From Meiothermus sp. CFH 77666 (GTDB lineage Bacteria > Deinococcota > Deinococci > Deinococcales > Thermaceae), in contig NZ_JAGDFV010000001.1 of the NCBI RefSeq assembly GCF_017497985.1, positions 62,001 through 126,000 on the forward strand: DNA of 64,000 nucleotides. The letters are read 5' to 3'. A program made the translations under genes and the position numbers. A model generated the notes under the pieces. That model was given only the letters and a program-made list of their open reading frames with translations, ran no database searches and had not been told where the DNA came from. Positions 19,105 through 27,769 of this stretch are shown one piece after another. The number at the start of each line of letters is the position of its first letter. Positions within the stretch are counted from its first letter, which is position 1.

Positions 19105-19240
19105 GGTGCTCGAGTGCAAAAGTACCCTGGAACCGTGCTTGGCTTTGGGTTACAGGTCGCAGGTCGCAGGCCAGGGGAGAGCACCACGCCGAGCCTAGGT
19201 CAGGGTTCTGACGAGTTTGGTACATCTGCTCAGTCGAGTT

Positions 19241-19352
19241 ATACCAACTCTGCGCGTGAGCGGCGTAAACGCACCCCTCACTTACCGCGCCGGGGGGCGC
19301 GTCCGAGGGACTTGTATGTCGCTTTTGGGTCACTTCTGAGCAGATTTGGTAT
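19241..19352. repeat. Inverted-repeat-bounded intergenic segment
   Basis: ATACCAACTCTGC at 19241-19253 matches, with one mismatch, the reverse complement of GCAGATTTGGTAT at 19340-19352. The segment is 112 bp with no ORF and sits in the 383-bp gap before the M16 genes. The gap also holds the CAGGTCGCAGGTCGCAGG word repeat at 19151-19172 and shows no clear gene. Confidence 0.45.
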
Positions 19353-19487
19353 GCCAGCCGAACTGCCTGAGCGGCACCGTGCTGTAACCTGGTGTGGCCG
19401 AGATTCAGACTGTAGAACTCCCTTCAGTCTGACCTGCCTATTTGGGGCGTAATGGAACCATGCAAAAGTGGTAGAAGGGAGGACGCG

Positions 19488-20969
19488 GTGAGACTGAAGG
19501 TTTTGTGGTTGGTTCTTTTACTCCTGTTGCCAGGAGCGCTGGCCCAGCAGCTCCGCGAGCAAATACGAAAGTACACCCTCGACAACGGTTTACGTGTGCT
19601 GATGGTGCCGGACAAGACGGCCCCGGTCATTCACTTCAATCTGATGTTCGATGTGGGCGGGGTGGACGAGGCACCGGGGCTGGGGGGCATTGCCCACATG
19701 GTGGAGCACATGGCCTTCAAGGGCACACCCAGCATCGGTAGCCTGGACTGGGCCAGGGAAAAAGCCGCCCTCGAGGCCATTGACAAAGCCCGGGCCGACC
19801 TCGACCGGGCCCTTGCCAGCCGCGCTTCGCAGGAGGAGGTGCAGCGCCTCACGGCTGCTTTCAACCAGGCCCGCGAAGAGGCCAAAAAACTGGCCCTGCC
19901 CAACGCCATTGACCAGCTTTTTACCAACAACGGCGAACAGGGGCTCAATGCCTCTACCGGCTACGACCGTACCGACTACCGGGTTTCGCTGCCCTCTAAC
20001 CGGCTCGAGCTGTACCTGCGGGTTTATGCCGACGTGATGATGAACGCGGTGTTTCGCAGCTTTTACGAAGAAGCCGATGTGGTGCTGGAGGAACGCCGCC
20101 AGCGCAGCGAGAACGACCCCAACGGGGCACTGAGCGAGGTTTTTTTGCGGACGGCCTTCCAGGTGCACCCCTATGGCCGTCCCCTGATCGGCAGCCGCGA
20201 AGAGATCCAGGGCTACCGGGTAGACAAGGCCATGGAGTTCTGGAAGACCCACTACCACCCCAACCGGGCGGTATTGGTCATGGTGGGGGATGTGGAGCCT
20301 GAACGCGATATCCAGCTGGTGCGCCGCTATATGGGCGTGATTCCCAGGGGCCCTGCACGCCCCAGCCTGAACATCCCCGCCGAGCCGCCCCAGACCGACG
20401 AGCGGCGGGTGACGCTCGAGTACAACGCCCAGCCCAGCCTGCTCATAGGCTTCCACAAACCCACCTACCCCAACCGAGAGGCCTACGTGATGGACATGAT
20501 TGACTCCATCCTGACCGAGGGGCGCACCAGCCGCCTGTTCCGCCGTCTGGTGATCCAGGAACAGGCCGCGCTGAACGTCAGTGCCAGCTCGGCCTCGCCG
20601 GGCTTCCGCTATCCCAACATGTTCACCATCTCGGCCCAGCCCCGCGCCCCCCGCACCACCGCGGATCTGGAGCGCCTCATCTACGAGGAGCTGGAGCGCC
20701 TCAAAAATGAGCCCGTAACCCCGCAGGAGCTGCAAAAGGTGCGCAACCAGACCCGCGCCGCCTACCTGCGGGTACTCCAGGGTGGGCCTGGCCTGGCCCA
20801 GACGCTGGCCTTCTACGAGCTCTTCTTTGGCGGCTACCAGCGCATTTTTGAAGAAGAAGCCATTTACAACGCCATCACCGCCGAGGAAATTCAGCAAGCC
20901 GCCCGCAAATACTTCACACCCCAGAACCGTACTGTTGCCACCCTGGTCACTCGAGGAGGTAGCCGATGA
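19488..20969 (+). CDS. M16 zinc peptidase, active subunit, exported
   Basis: A 493-residue pitrilysin-family protein with signal peptide (LKVLWLVLLLLLPGALAQ). The inverted zinc motif HMVEH lies in GIAHMVEHMAFKGT, and the distal Glu is in EADVVLEERRQR. About 60 charged residues after the zinc site (from SLDWAREKAA) form a coiled-coil-like insertion known from some bacterial members. The C-terminal half is the non-catalytic M16 domain. It overlaps the next M16 gene by four bases. GTG 19488 has GGGAGGA five bases upstream. It probably degrades peptides in the periplasm with its partner. Confidence 0.88.
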   Translation: MRLKVLWLVLLLLLPGALAQQLREQIRKYTLDNGLRVLMVPDKTAPVIHFNLMFDVGGVDEAPGLGGIAHMVEHMAFKGTPSIGSLDWAREKAALEAIDKARADLDRALASRASQEEVQRLTAAFNQAREEAKKLALPNAIDQLFTNNGEQGLNASTGYDRTDYRVSLPSNRLELYLRVYADVMMNAVFRSFYEEADVVLEERRQRSENDPNGALSEVFLRTAFQVHPYGRPLIGSREEIQGYRVDKAMEFWKTHYHPNRAVLVMVGDVEPERDIQLVRRYMGVIPRGPARPSLNIPAEPPQTDERRVTLEYNAQPSLLIGFHKPTYPNREAYVMDMIDSILTEGRTSRLFRRLVIQEQAALNVSASSASPGFRYPNMFTISAQPRAPRTTADLERLIYEELERLKNEPVTPQELQKVRNQTRAAYLRVLQGGPGLAQTLAFYELFFGGYQRIFEEEAIYNAITAEEIQQAARKYFTPQNRTVATLVTRGGSR

Positions 20970-22369
20970 GAGCCCTGTGGATCTTCTTTGTGGCCCTGCT
21001 GGCCTCGCTGGCCCTGGGCCAGGGCGTCCCTGCCGACTGGCCCGACCCTTTCAAGCTCCAGTTCCAGCGCTTGCAGCCTGCCGTCATGCAGCCCACCCGC
21101 GTGCAGCTTTCCAACGGCCTGACGGTACTGCTCATCGAAGACCGTAGCCTGCCCTTTGTGACCGGGCGGGTTTACCTGCGGGCCGGCGCCATTTACGAGC
21201 CCGCCGACAAGGTGGGCATGAGCGGCATCTTCGCCAGTGTGATGCGAACCGGCGGCGCGGGCAATCGCAGCGCCGACCAGATTGACGAAACCCTGGAAAC
21301 CCTGGCCGCCTCGGTGAGCGTCAGCACCGACAACCTTTTTACCTCGGTGGCCTTCAATACCCTGACCGAAAACCTGGATGCGGTGCTGGAAATTTGGGCC
21401 GATGTGCTGATCCGGCCCCGCTTCGCCCAGGAGCGGCTCGAGCTGGAAAAAGGCCGGGCCCTGGAGGCCATCCGCCGCCGCAACGACCAGCCCACCCAGA
21501 TTGCCGTGCGTGAGTTTGTGCGGCGCATCAACGAAGGCCACCCTGCCGGTAACGTCAGCAGCGCAGCCTCGATTCAGTCCATCACTCAGGCCGACCTGCT
21601 GGCCTTCCACCAGCGCTTTTTCAAGCCCAATGTGGCGGTGCTGGCCATTACCGGCGACTTCAATACCCAGGAGATGGTGGCCCGCCTCGAGCGCGTGCTG
21701 GGTGGCTGGCCGCGCGGGGAAGTTACCCTCCCCACCTTTGCCCCACCCAGCCCCAAGCCGGGCATCTACTTCGTGCAGAAGGAGACCAACCAGAGCGTCA
21801 TCTACATGGGCAACCCCACCGTGACCGCCTATGCACCGGGCTACAGTGAGCTTGACCTGGTTAGCCGGGTGCTGGGCGATGGCTTCAACAGCCGCTTGTT
21901 TGTGGAGGTACGCACCAAACGGGGCTTGGCCTACGCCACAGGTGGGGCCCAGTCGCAGGGGTTTGGCTGGCCGGGCTTTTTCTATGGGGCTTCTATCTCC
22001 AGGGTCGAAAAAACCGCCGAGGTTATCGAGCTGATGCTCGCACAGTTCCGCGACCTGCGCGAGCGCCCGGTTTCGCAGGAGGAGCTCGAGCTCTTCCGCA
22101 ACAACATCCTCAACGCCGAGGTCTTCCGCTTTACCTCGCGTCAGGCCGTGGCCGAGCGCATCGCCCGCACCCAGATGCTGGGGCTGCCCGCCGACTACTA
22201 CGAACAGTACGTGCGCCAGATTCAGGCCGCCACCCCCGCCGATTTGCAGCGGGTTATGCAGCAGTACGTGCGCCCGGAGCAGTTTGTGATTGTGGTGGTG
22301 GGCGACCGGCGCCAGTTCGACAAGCCGCTCTCGAGCCTCGGCAACGTGATTGAGGTGCCGCTCGAGTAG
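20966..22369 (+). CDS. M16 peptidase-like partner lacking the zinc site
   Basis: A 467-residue exported protein (signal ALWIFFVALLASLALGQ). The fold segments NGLTVLLIEDRSLPFV and RAGAIYEPADKVGMSGI are present, but where the first protein has HMVEH, this one has GMSGIFASVMRTGG, so it has no metal ligands. The Arg/Tyr-containing C-terminal domain is retained (GFNSRLFVEVRTKRGLAYA). This matches heterodimeric M16B pairs, where the inactive subunit helps bind the substrate. It is translationally coupled to the active gene. Confidence 0.88.
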   Translation: MRALWIFFVALLASLALGQGVPADWPDPFKLQFQRLQPAVMQPTRVQLSNGLTVLLIEDRSLPFVTGRVYLRAGAIYEPADKVGMSGIFASVMRTGGAGNRSADQIDETLETLAASVSVSTDNLFTSVAFNTLTENLDAVLEIWADVLIRPRFAQERLELEKGRALEAIRRRNDQPTQIAVREFVRRINEGHPAGNVSSAASIQSITQADLLAFHQRFFKPNVAVLAITGDFNTQEMVARLERVLGGWPRGEVTLPTFAPPSPKPGIYFVQKETNQSVIYMGNPTVTAYAPGYSELDLVSRVLGDGFNSRLFVEVRTKRGLAYATGGAQSQGFGWPGFFYGASISRVEKTAEVIELMLAQFRDLRERPVSQEELELFRNNILNAEVFRFTSRQAVAERIARTQMLGLPADYYEQYVRQIQAATPADLQRVMQQYVRPEQFVIVVVGDRRQFDKPLSSLGNVIEVPLE

Positions 22370-22410
22370 CCCTGAGCACTTGTCTGGGTGCTCGAGCCAG
22401 AAATGGCTTG

Positions 22411-22480
22411 AATCAAAGCCGAAAGCCCAAGGCTAAAAGCCGAAAGCCTATTGACACGCGACCTGTGACTTGCGACACCG
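22411..22480 (+). repeat. Degenerate word repeats (AAAGCCGAAAGCC and CGACCTGTGAC)
   Basis: AAAGCCGAAAGCCC, AAAAGCCGAAAGCC and CGCGACCTGTGACTTGCGAC run in series. Both word types recur together at 40349-40503. Confidence 0.4.
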
Positions 22481-22513
22481 CCGCTGAATTTTCCCGTCCA
22501 GTCTCATCTCCTC

Positions 22514-22544
22514 TGTCCAACCAGCTATTGATAGCGTATTATCA
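22514..22544 (+). promoter_or_regulatory. Promoter and palindromic operator of the metal ABC importer
   Basis: TGTCCA at 22514-22519 and TATTAT at 22537-22542 are 17 bases apart, eight bases before the ATG. TGATA-N6-TATCA at 22529-22544 covers the -10 box. The arms match those of Fur/MntR-type boxes, so repression by a metal-sensing regulator is likely. Confidence 0.5.
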
Positions 22545-22550
22545 GAAAGT

Positions 22551-23324
22551 ATGACCGCAGCAGCGGTGGAGATGCAACAGTATTCGGTGCGTTTTGGGGA
22601 GTTCCAGGCGCTGCAAGAGGTAAACCTGAGCGTGCCTGAGGGGGCTTTCGTGGCCATTGTGGGGCCCAACGGGGCCGGCAAGAGCACCCTGCTGAAGGCT
22701 TTGCTGGGCCTCGAGCGGGATTCGTTGCGGGATGGGCCAACCCAGGTTTCGGGCACGGTGCGGGTGATGGGTCTGCCGCCCCGGCAGGTACCCCCCGGCT
22801 GGGTGGGGTATGTGCCGCAGGTCAAGGGCTTCGACCGCAGTTTTCCTGCCCTGGCCCTGGAAGTGGTGGTGTCGGGTTTGCGCCGCCGCTGGCCCTTTAT
22901 CATCAGCGCCCAGGAACGCAAAAAGGCCGAGGCCATGCTGGATAAGGTGGGGGCACTGGCCCTGGCCAGCCGTCGGCTGGGCCGCCTCTCGGGCGGGGAG
23001 CTTCAGCGGGTCTATTTGGCCCGGAGCCTGATACGAGAGCCCCGGCTGCTTTTACTGGACGAGCCCGCTACGGGTGTGGACGTGGTGGGGGAGGCCGACC
23101 TGTACCGGCACCTCGAGGCCTACCAGGCCGAGCGCGGGGCCACCGTGCTCATGATTACCCACGACTGGGAAGCCGCCCAGCACCATGCCTCGGCGGTGCT
23201 GGTGCTGAACCGGCGGGTGGTGGGCTATGGCCCCCCCGAGCAGGTGCTCTGCCACGAGTGCCTGAGCCAGGCTTTCGGGCATGTGGGCCACGGACACAAC
23301 CTGGTAATGGGGGGTCGCCCATGA
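22551..23324 (+). CDS. Zinc/manganese-type ABC transporter ATP-binding protein
   Basis: The 257-residue ATPase has Walker A GPNGAGKST, signature LSGGELQRVYLARSL, Walker B LLLLDEPATG and the H-loop MITHDW. The sequence PQVKGFDRSFPALALEVV is typical of the ZnuC/MntB/TroB metal family. His residues at the C terminus (HECLSQAFGHVGHGHN) may bind metal. A membrane permease follows with a four-base overlap. The third part, a periplasmic metal-binding protein, is not within the neighbourhood. Confidence 0.87.
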   Translation: MTAAAVEMQQYSVRFGEFQALQEVNLSVPEGAFVAIVGPNGAGKSTLLKALLGLERDSLRDGPTQVSGTVRVMGLPPRQVPPGWVGYVPQVKGFDRSFPALALEVVVSGLRRRWPFIISAQERKKAEAMLDKVGALALASRRLGRLSGGELQRVYLARSLIREPRLLLLDEPATGVDVVGEADLYRHLEAYQAERGATVLMITHDWEAAQHHASAVLVLNRRVVGYGPPEQVLCHECLSQAFGHVGHGHNLVMGGRP

Positions 23325-24112
23325 TGGAGGCGCTGCAGCTGCCGTTCTTGCAGCGGGCCCTGCTGGCGGGCCTGCTGGTAGGGGGGCTGGCCAGCTACCT
23401 GGGCGTGATGGTGGTACAGCGCCGACTTTCGTTCCTGGGCGATGGGCTGGCCCATGCGGCCTTTGCGGGGGTAGCCCTGGGGCTGCTTCTGCGCGAGGAG
23501 CCGCTCTGGGTGGCCATTCCCTTTGCGGTGGGGGTTTCGCTGGCCATCACCTGGGTACGCGAACGCAGCAGCCTGGGCGACGATACCGCCATCGGGATCT
23601 TCTTTGCGGTCTCGGTCGCGCTGGGGGTGCTGTTCATGTCGCTGCGCCAGGGCTTCGCGCCCGACGCCGTGGCCTACCTGTTTGGCTCCATTCTGACCGT
23701 GACCCAGACCGATTTGTGGGTGATGGGCCTGATTGCCCTGGGGGTTGCCCTCCTGGCCCCGGTCTGGAGCCACTGGGCCTATGCCACCTTCGACCGCGAA
23801 CTGGCCCTGGCCGACCGACAGCCGGTGCTGCTCTACGACTACCTGCTCGCAGGGCTCATTGCCCTGGTGGTGGTGGTCTCGGTCAAGGTGGTGGGTATTG
23901 TCCTGATTGCTGCATTCATCGTAATTCCCGCCGCTACCGCCCGCCTGCTCAGCCGAACTTTTTCGGCCATGACGGTTATATCGGTTGTGATTGGGGTTTT
24001 TTCGGTCATTCCGGGGTTGGCGGCTGCTTATCTGTTCGATGTCCCGGCCGGTAGTGCGATTGTGCTGGTGCAGGCTTTGTTGTTTGCGTTGGCGCTGACC
24101 TTGCGCCGATGA
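23321..24112 (+). CDS. Zinc/manganese-type ABC transporter permease
   Basis: A 263-residue polytopic protein of the ZnuB/MntC family. Typical blocks are LVGGLASYLGVMVVQRRLSFLGDGLAHAAFAGVALG, and DDTAIGIFFAVSVALGV. The coupled start ATG 23321 overlaps the stop of the ATPase; a second ATG lies at 23324. It should form the membrane channel for Zn or Mn import. Which metal is not decided by the sequence. Confidence 0.88.
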   Translation: MMEALQLPFLQRALLAGLLVGGLASYLGVMVVQRRLSFLGDGLAHAAFAGVALGLLLREEPLWVAIPFAVGVSLAITWVRERSSLGDDTAIGIFFAVSVALGVLFMSLRQGFAPDAVAYLFGSILTVTQTDLWVMGLIALGVALLAPVWSHWAYATFDRELALADRQPVLLYDYLLAGLIALVVVVSVKVVGIVLIAAFIVIPAATARLLSRTFSAMTVISVVIGVFSVIPGLAAAYLFDVPAGSAIVLVQALLFALALTLRR

Positions 24113-24153
24113 CTGACAGACTTGCGGTGAAGCTCAAAGGTGTAAATTCTACT

Positions 24154-24182
24154 TTTTCTTACGGGATTTAGGAGTTTATACT
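24154..24182 (+). promoter_or_regulatory. Leaderless promoter of the Rrf2 gene
   Basis: TATACT at 24177-24182 is followed by six bases and ATG 24189. The -35 region is weak (TTTCTT at 24154-24159 at 17 bases). Rrf2 proteins often regulate their own promoters. Confidence 0.55.
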
Positions 24183-24188
24183 GGGGTT

Positions 24189-24653
24189 ATGTGGGTCTCA
24201 ACCAAAGCACAGTACGGGTTAAGGGCCCTGGTAGAGATCGGCCTGCGTCAGCCAGAGGCAGTGCCCCTCAAGGACGTCGCGGATGTGCAGGGGATTAGCC
24301 AGCACTACCTGGAGCAAATAGCCGCCCAACTGCGGCGCTCCGGCTTCATCCGCAGCGTGCGGGGGGCCAAGGGGGGCTACAAGCTGGGCCGTCCGGTGGA
24401 GCGCATCACCGCTTTGGAGGTGGTGGAGGCTTTGGAAGGCAGCCTGGCACCCGTGACCTGCCTCGAGGATCCCCAGTCCTGCTGGCAGACCGGCCACTGC
24501 TCCACCGAAATTTTGTGGAAAAAGGTGGACGATGCCATGCGGGGGGTGTTGCAACAGACCACCCTGAAGGATTTGATCGAGGAACGCAAGCAGATAGAGG
24601 CCCGCAAGCTGGTGCAGCTCGAGCCTGCGCCGCCAGTAGCCTATAGCCAATAG
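24189..24653 (+). CDS. Rrf2-family (IscR-like) transcription regulator
   Basis: A 154-residue protein with a winged helix at the N terminus (STKAQYGLRALVEI, ISQHYLEQIAAQLRRSGFIRSVRGAKGGY). Three cysteines in CLEDPQSCWQTGHC lie at about residues 94 to 107, the place where IscR-type members bind an iron-sulfur cluster. Spacing is C-x6-C-x5-C, close to the CxnC patterns of IscR. The next gene is a cysteine desulfurase, so control of iron-sulfur cluster supply or cysteine sulfur use is the natural reading. CymR-like regulation of cysteine metabolism is another option. Confidence 0.88.
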   Translation: MWVSTKAQYGLRALVEIGLRQPEAVPLKDVADVQGISQHYLEQIAAQLRRSGFIRSVRGAKGGYKLGRPVERITALEVVEALEGSLAPVTCLEDPQSCWQTGHCSTEILWKKVDDAMRGVLQQTTLKDLIEERKQIEARKLVQLEPAPPVAYSQ

Positions 24654-24675
24654 CTGATAGCTGATTGCCGATAGT
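24636..24675 (+). repeat. TAGC-word repeats at the end of the Rrf2 gene
   Basis: GTAGCCTATAGCCAATAGCTGATAGC and ATTGCCGATAG overlap the last codons of the Rrf2 gene. The same words are at 11675 and 40349. Confidence 0.4.
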
Positions 24676-24752
24676 GTGCCGTTGGTTGGCATTTCTATAA
24701 ACGGCCTTTTCGAATCGCTCAATGGGGTATCGCACCCACCACGTTTTCTCCC

Positions 24753-25874
24753 ATGGTTTACCTGGACTACGCCGCCACCACCCCGCTCGACCCCGAGGTG
24801 AAGGCCGCCGTGCAGGAGGTGCTGGCGGTTTACGGCAACCCCAGCTCGGTGCATCAGGCAGGCCGCCGGGCGCGGCAACTGCTGGAGGAGGGCCGGGAGC
24901 GCGTGGCCCGGGCGCTGGGGTGCAAGCCCCGCGAGCTGATTTTGACCAGCGGTGGCACCGAGGCCGATGCGCTGGCAGTTTATGGGGTGGCACTGGCTCG
25001 AGGTCGGGGTCACCTGGTGAGCACGCAGCTCGAGCACTCTGCTGTCCTGAGCGCTTTGAAGAACCTCGAGCGCCTGGGTTTCGAAACCACCCTGCTAAAG
25101 CCCGACCACACCGGCCTGATTCACCCCGAGCAGGTGGCCGAAGCGCTGCGCCCCGATACCCTGCTGGTCTCGCTCATGACCGTCAACAACGAAATCGGCA
25201 CCGTGTATCCGGTCAGGGCGGTGGCCGAGCTCTGCCAGGCCAGGGGCGTGCTGTTTCATACCGACGCCGTACAGGCCTTTGGTACGGTGCCCAGCCGGGT
25301 GGAAGACCTGGGGGCCGACCTGATTTCCATTGCCGCCCACAAGTTCTACGGCCCCAAAGGGGTGGGGGCGCTCTACGTGCGGAAGGGCCTTGAACTGTTC
25401 CCCCTGATGCCCGGCAAACAGGAGCAGGGCTACCGGGGAGGCACCGAGAACCTGCCGGCGGTGTACGGGATGGGGCTGGCCGCCGAGAAGGCGGTGGCCC
25501 TATTGAGCCAGGAGACGCAGAAGCTGCTGCGCCTTCGGGAGCGCCTGGAATCGCAGCTACTAGCCATCCCAGGGGTCGAGCTCAACGGCCATCCCACGCT
25601 GCGCAGCCCCAAGCACGTCAACGTGACGGCCAGAGGGGCCGATGGCGAAGGGCTCTTGCTGAACCTGGATCTGCTGGGCGTGGCGGCTTCATCGGGCTCG
25701 GCCTGCGCTAGCGGGAGCCTCGAGCCCTCGCACGTACTCCTGGCCATCGGGCGGAGCAAGGAGGAGGCCAGGGCATCGGTGCGGTTCAGCCTGGGGCGCT
25801 TCACCACCGAAGAGGAAGTGGACACAGCCGCCGCCGCTTTTGCCGAGGCCGTGGGGCGCTCGAGGGTGGCCTAG
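24753..25874 (+). CDS. Cysteine desulfurase (NifS/IscS family)
   Basis: The 373-residue PLP enzyme takes sulfur from cysteine and passes it on as persulfide. LDYAATTPLDPEV opens the protein. The PLP lysine is in SIAAHKFYGPKG, and the catalytic Cys lies in SSGSACASGSLEPSHVL. The short C-terminal loop context fits group I (NifS/IscS) enzymes. It follows the Rrf2 regulator by about 100 bases. Its TAG stop overlaps the stop codon of the convergent acyl-CoA synthetase gene by three bases. Roles could be iron-sulfur cluster assembly or tRNA thiolation. Confidence 0.92.
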   Translation: MVYLDYAATTPLDPEVKAAVQEVLAVYGNPSSVHQAGRRARQLLEEGRERVARALGCKPRELILTSGGTEADALAVYGVALARGRGHLVSTQLEHSAVLSALKNLERLGFETTLLKPDHTGLIHPEQVAEALRPDTLLVSLMTVNNEIGTVYPVRAVAELCQARGVLFHTDAVQAFGTVPSRVEDLGADLISIAAHKFYGPKGVGALYVRKGLELFPLMPGKQEQGYRGGTENLPAVYGMGLAAEKAVALLSQETQKLLRLRERLESQLLAIPGVELNGHPTLRSPKHVNVTARGADGEGLLLNLDLLGVAASSGSACASGSLEPSHVLLAIGRSKEEARASVRFSLGRFTTEEEVDTAAAAFAEAVGRSRVA

Positions 25875-27556
25875 CTCCCCACCTTTTGCCGCTCCTTGAG
25901 CACCGCCTCCCGCAACTCTCGCCTGAGCACCTTGCCCACTGCGCTCTTGGGCAGCTCGGTGCGGAACTCGTAGATGCGCGGCACCTTATAGGCGGCCAGG
26001 TTGTCGCGGCAATGTTTGTCCAGCTCTTCTTTGGTTAGGGTTACGCCGGGTTTGGGCACCACAAAGGCCGCCACCGTCTCGCCCCGGTACTCGTCGGGCA
26101 GGCCCACCACCGCCGCCTCGGCCACGCCAGGGTGGGCAAAGAGCACTTCCTCCACCTCGCGGGGGTAGATGTTGTAACCGCCTGCAATGATCATGTCCTT
26201 TTTGCGATCCACAATGTAGAAGTAGCCGTCCTCATCCATACGGGCCATATCGCCGGTGAGGAGCCAGTCAATCTTGATGGTTTTGTTGGTTTCCTCGGGG
26301 CGCTGCCAGTAGCCCAGCATTACGTTGGGGCCGCGAACGGCCAGCTCCCCCACCTCGCCTACCGGCACCTCGCGCAGGTTTTCGTCCAGCACCTTGGCAT
26401 CAATACCGGGCATGGGCAGCCCAATGCTGCCAATCTTGCGCTCACCGGTGAGGGGGTTGCAGTGGGTGCAGGGAGCGGCTTCAGTCAGGCCATAGCCTTC
26501 GACCAGCTTGCCGCCGGTGAGTTGCTCGAATTTTTTGGTGACTTCAACGGGCAGCGCCGCCGAGCCGGAGATACAAACCTTAACCGTTCCAACCTTGCGT
26601 TTTTCGATGCCGGGGAAATTGTTGAAACCGATGTAAAGGGTGGGCACTCCAGGGAAGTGGGTCACGCCGTGCTTTTCGATGGCCTCGATGCAGGGTTTGA
26701 CCTCGGGGCGGGGCAGCAGCACAATCTTGTACCCTGCAGCAATGCCATAGTTCATGGCCACGGTCATGCCGTAGACGTGGAAAAAGGGAATCGCGCCCAG
26801 CATGACTCCTTTGCCTTCCATGCTTTTGACCTCTTCGCCGCCCCAGGCCATGCTCTGGTAGGTGTTGGCGACCAGGTTGCGGTGCGAGAGCATGGCCCCC
26901 TTAGAAACGCCGGTGGTGCCGCCGGTGTACTGCAGGAGGGCAAGTTCATCGGGCTTGGCGGGGTAGGGCTGGGCAATAGGGGTGGCTGCTTTGAGCGATT
27001 TTTTGAAGTCGTGGCGTTTGGGGTGCTGCGGCAGGTTGACCCAGCGCTTTTCCCGGCGGGCTTTGAGGGGGAAGAGCAGGTTTTTGGGGAAGGGCAGATA
27101 GTCTTGAATGCCGGTGGTGAACACCCGCTTTACCGGTACATCCTGCTCGATCTCGGCATAGCGGGGCCAGAGCAAGTCCAGGATGACCAGGGTCTCGGCC
27201 CCGGCGTCGGAAAGCTGGTGCCTGAGTTCGCGGGGGGTGTACAGGGGGTTCACGTTCACACACACCCCGCCCGCGACCAGGGTTCCGTAAAAGGCGATCA
27301 CAAACTGCGGGCAATTGGGCAGCATGATGGCCACGCGGTCGCCCGGCTGCACCCCCTGGGCCTGGAGGGCCCCCGCAAACTTGAGCACCGACTCCCAAAG
27401 GGTGCGGTAGCCCATCACGCTCCCCATGAACTCGAGGGCCACATGATCGGGGTATTTTTGGGCGGTGTCGGCCAGCAGTTTCCACAGGGGCACCTCGGGG
27501 AACTGAATATCCGCCGGGATGCCTTTGTCGTAGTGGTTGAGCCAGGGTCTGGTCAT
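25871..27556 (-). CDS. fadD: Long-chain acyl-CoA synthetase
   Basis: A 561-residue AMP-forming ligase that activates fatty acids for beta-oxidation or lipid synthesis. The P-loop YTGGTTGVSKGAM is at about residue 208, the VEGYGLTEAAP motif near 355, the GDMARMDEDGYFYIVDRKKDMI motif near 430, and the catalytic Lys at PKSAVGKVLRREL near the end. AAGGAG precedes the ATG. It is similar in size and sequence to the structurally known Thermus thermophilus enzyme. Downstream beta-oxidation genes are not next to it. Confidence 0.92.
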   Translation of the reverse strand: MTRPWLNHYDKGIPADIQFPEVPLWKLLADTAQKYPDHVALEFMGSVMGYRTLWESVLKFAGALQAQGVQPGDRVAIMLPNCPQFVIAFYGTLVAGGVCVNVNPLYTPRELRHQLSDAGAETLVILDLLWPRYAEIEQDVPVKRVFTTGIQDYLPFPKNLLFPLKARREKRWVNLPQHPKRHDFKKSLKAATPIAQPYPAKPDELALLQYTGGTTGVSKGAMLSHRNLVANTYQSMAWGGEEVKSMEGKGVMLGAIPFFHVYGMTVAMNYGIAAGYKIVLLPRPEVKPCIEAIEKHGVTHFPGVPTLYIGFNNFPGIEKRKVGTVKVCISGSAALPVEVTKKFEQLTGGKLVEGYGLTEAAPCTHCNPLTGERKIGSIGLPMPGIDAKVLDENLREVPVGEVGELAVRGPNVMLGYWQRPEETNKTIKIDWLLTGDMARMDEDGYFYIVDRKKDMIIAGGYNIYPREVEEVLFAHPGVAEAAVVGLPDEYRGETVAAFVVPKPGVTLTKEELDKHCRDNLAAYKVPRIYEFRTELPKSAVGKVLRRELREAVLKERQKVGS

Positions 27557-27769
27557 GGTGTTGCTCCTTACAGGTTAGGTTTTTCAGGTTCAGCCTTGCG
27601 AGTTTGCCCCAAGTCTAGCAAATCCTGTACCGAGTTCAAGATATTTAGCGTATGCCCAGCTTAGCCCAAGAAGAGCTGAATTTCAGTTCAACCCGCAATT
27701 ACGGAAAAACCACGACCACAGCCAGCTCACAATTGACGGTTGTTGGTGGTTGATGTTTGACTAGGGTCT

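Noticed and set aside
19590-20897. 435-codon open frame opposite the first M16 gene
   Set aside because: Antisense shadow with no similarity to a protein family.
26132-27664. 510-codon open frame on the plus strand opposite the acyl-CoA synthetase
   Set aside because: It is the antisense of a well supported gene, has no family motif and has the runs of Gly, Val and His typical of the reverse of GC-rich coding DNA.
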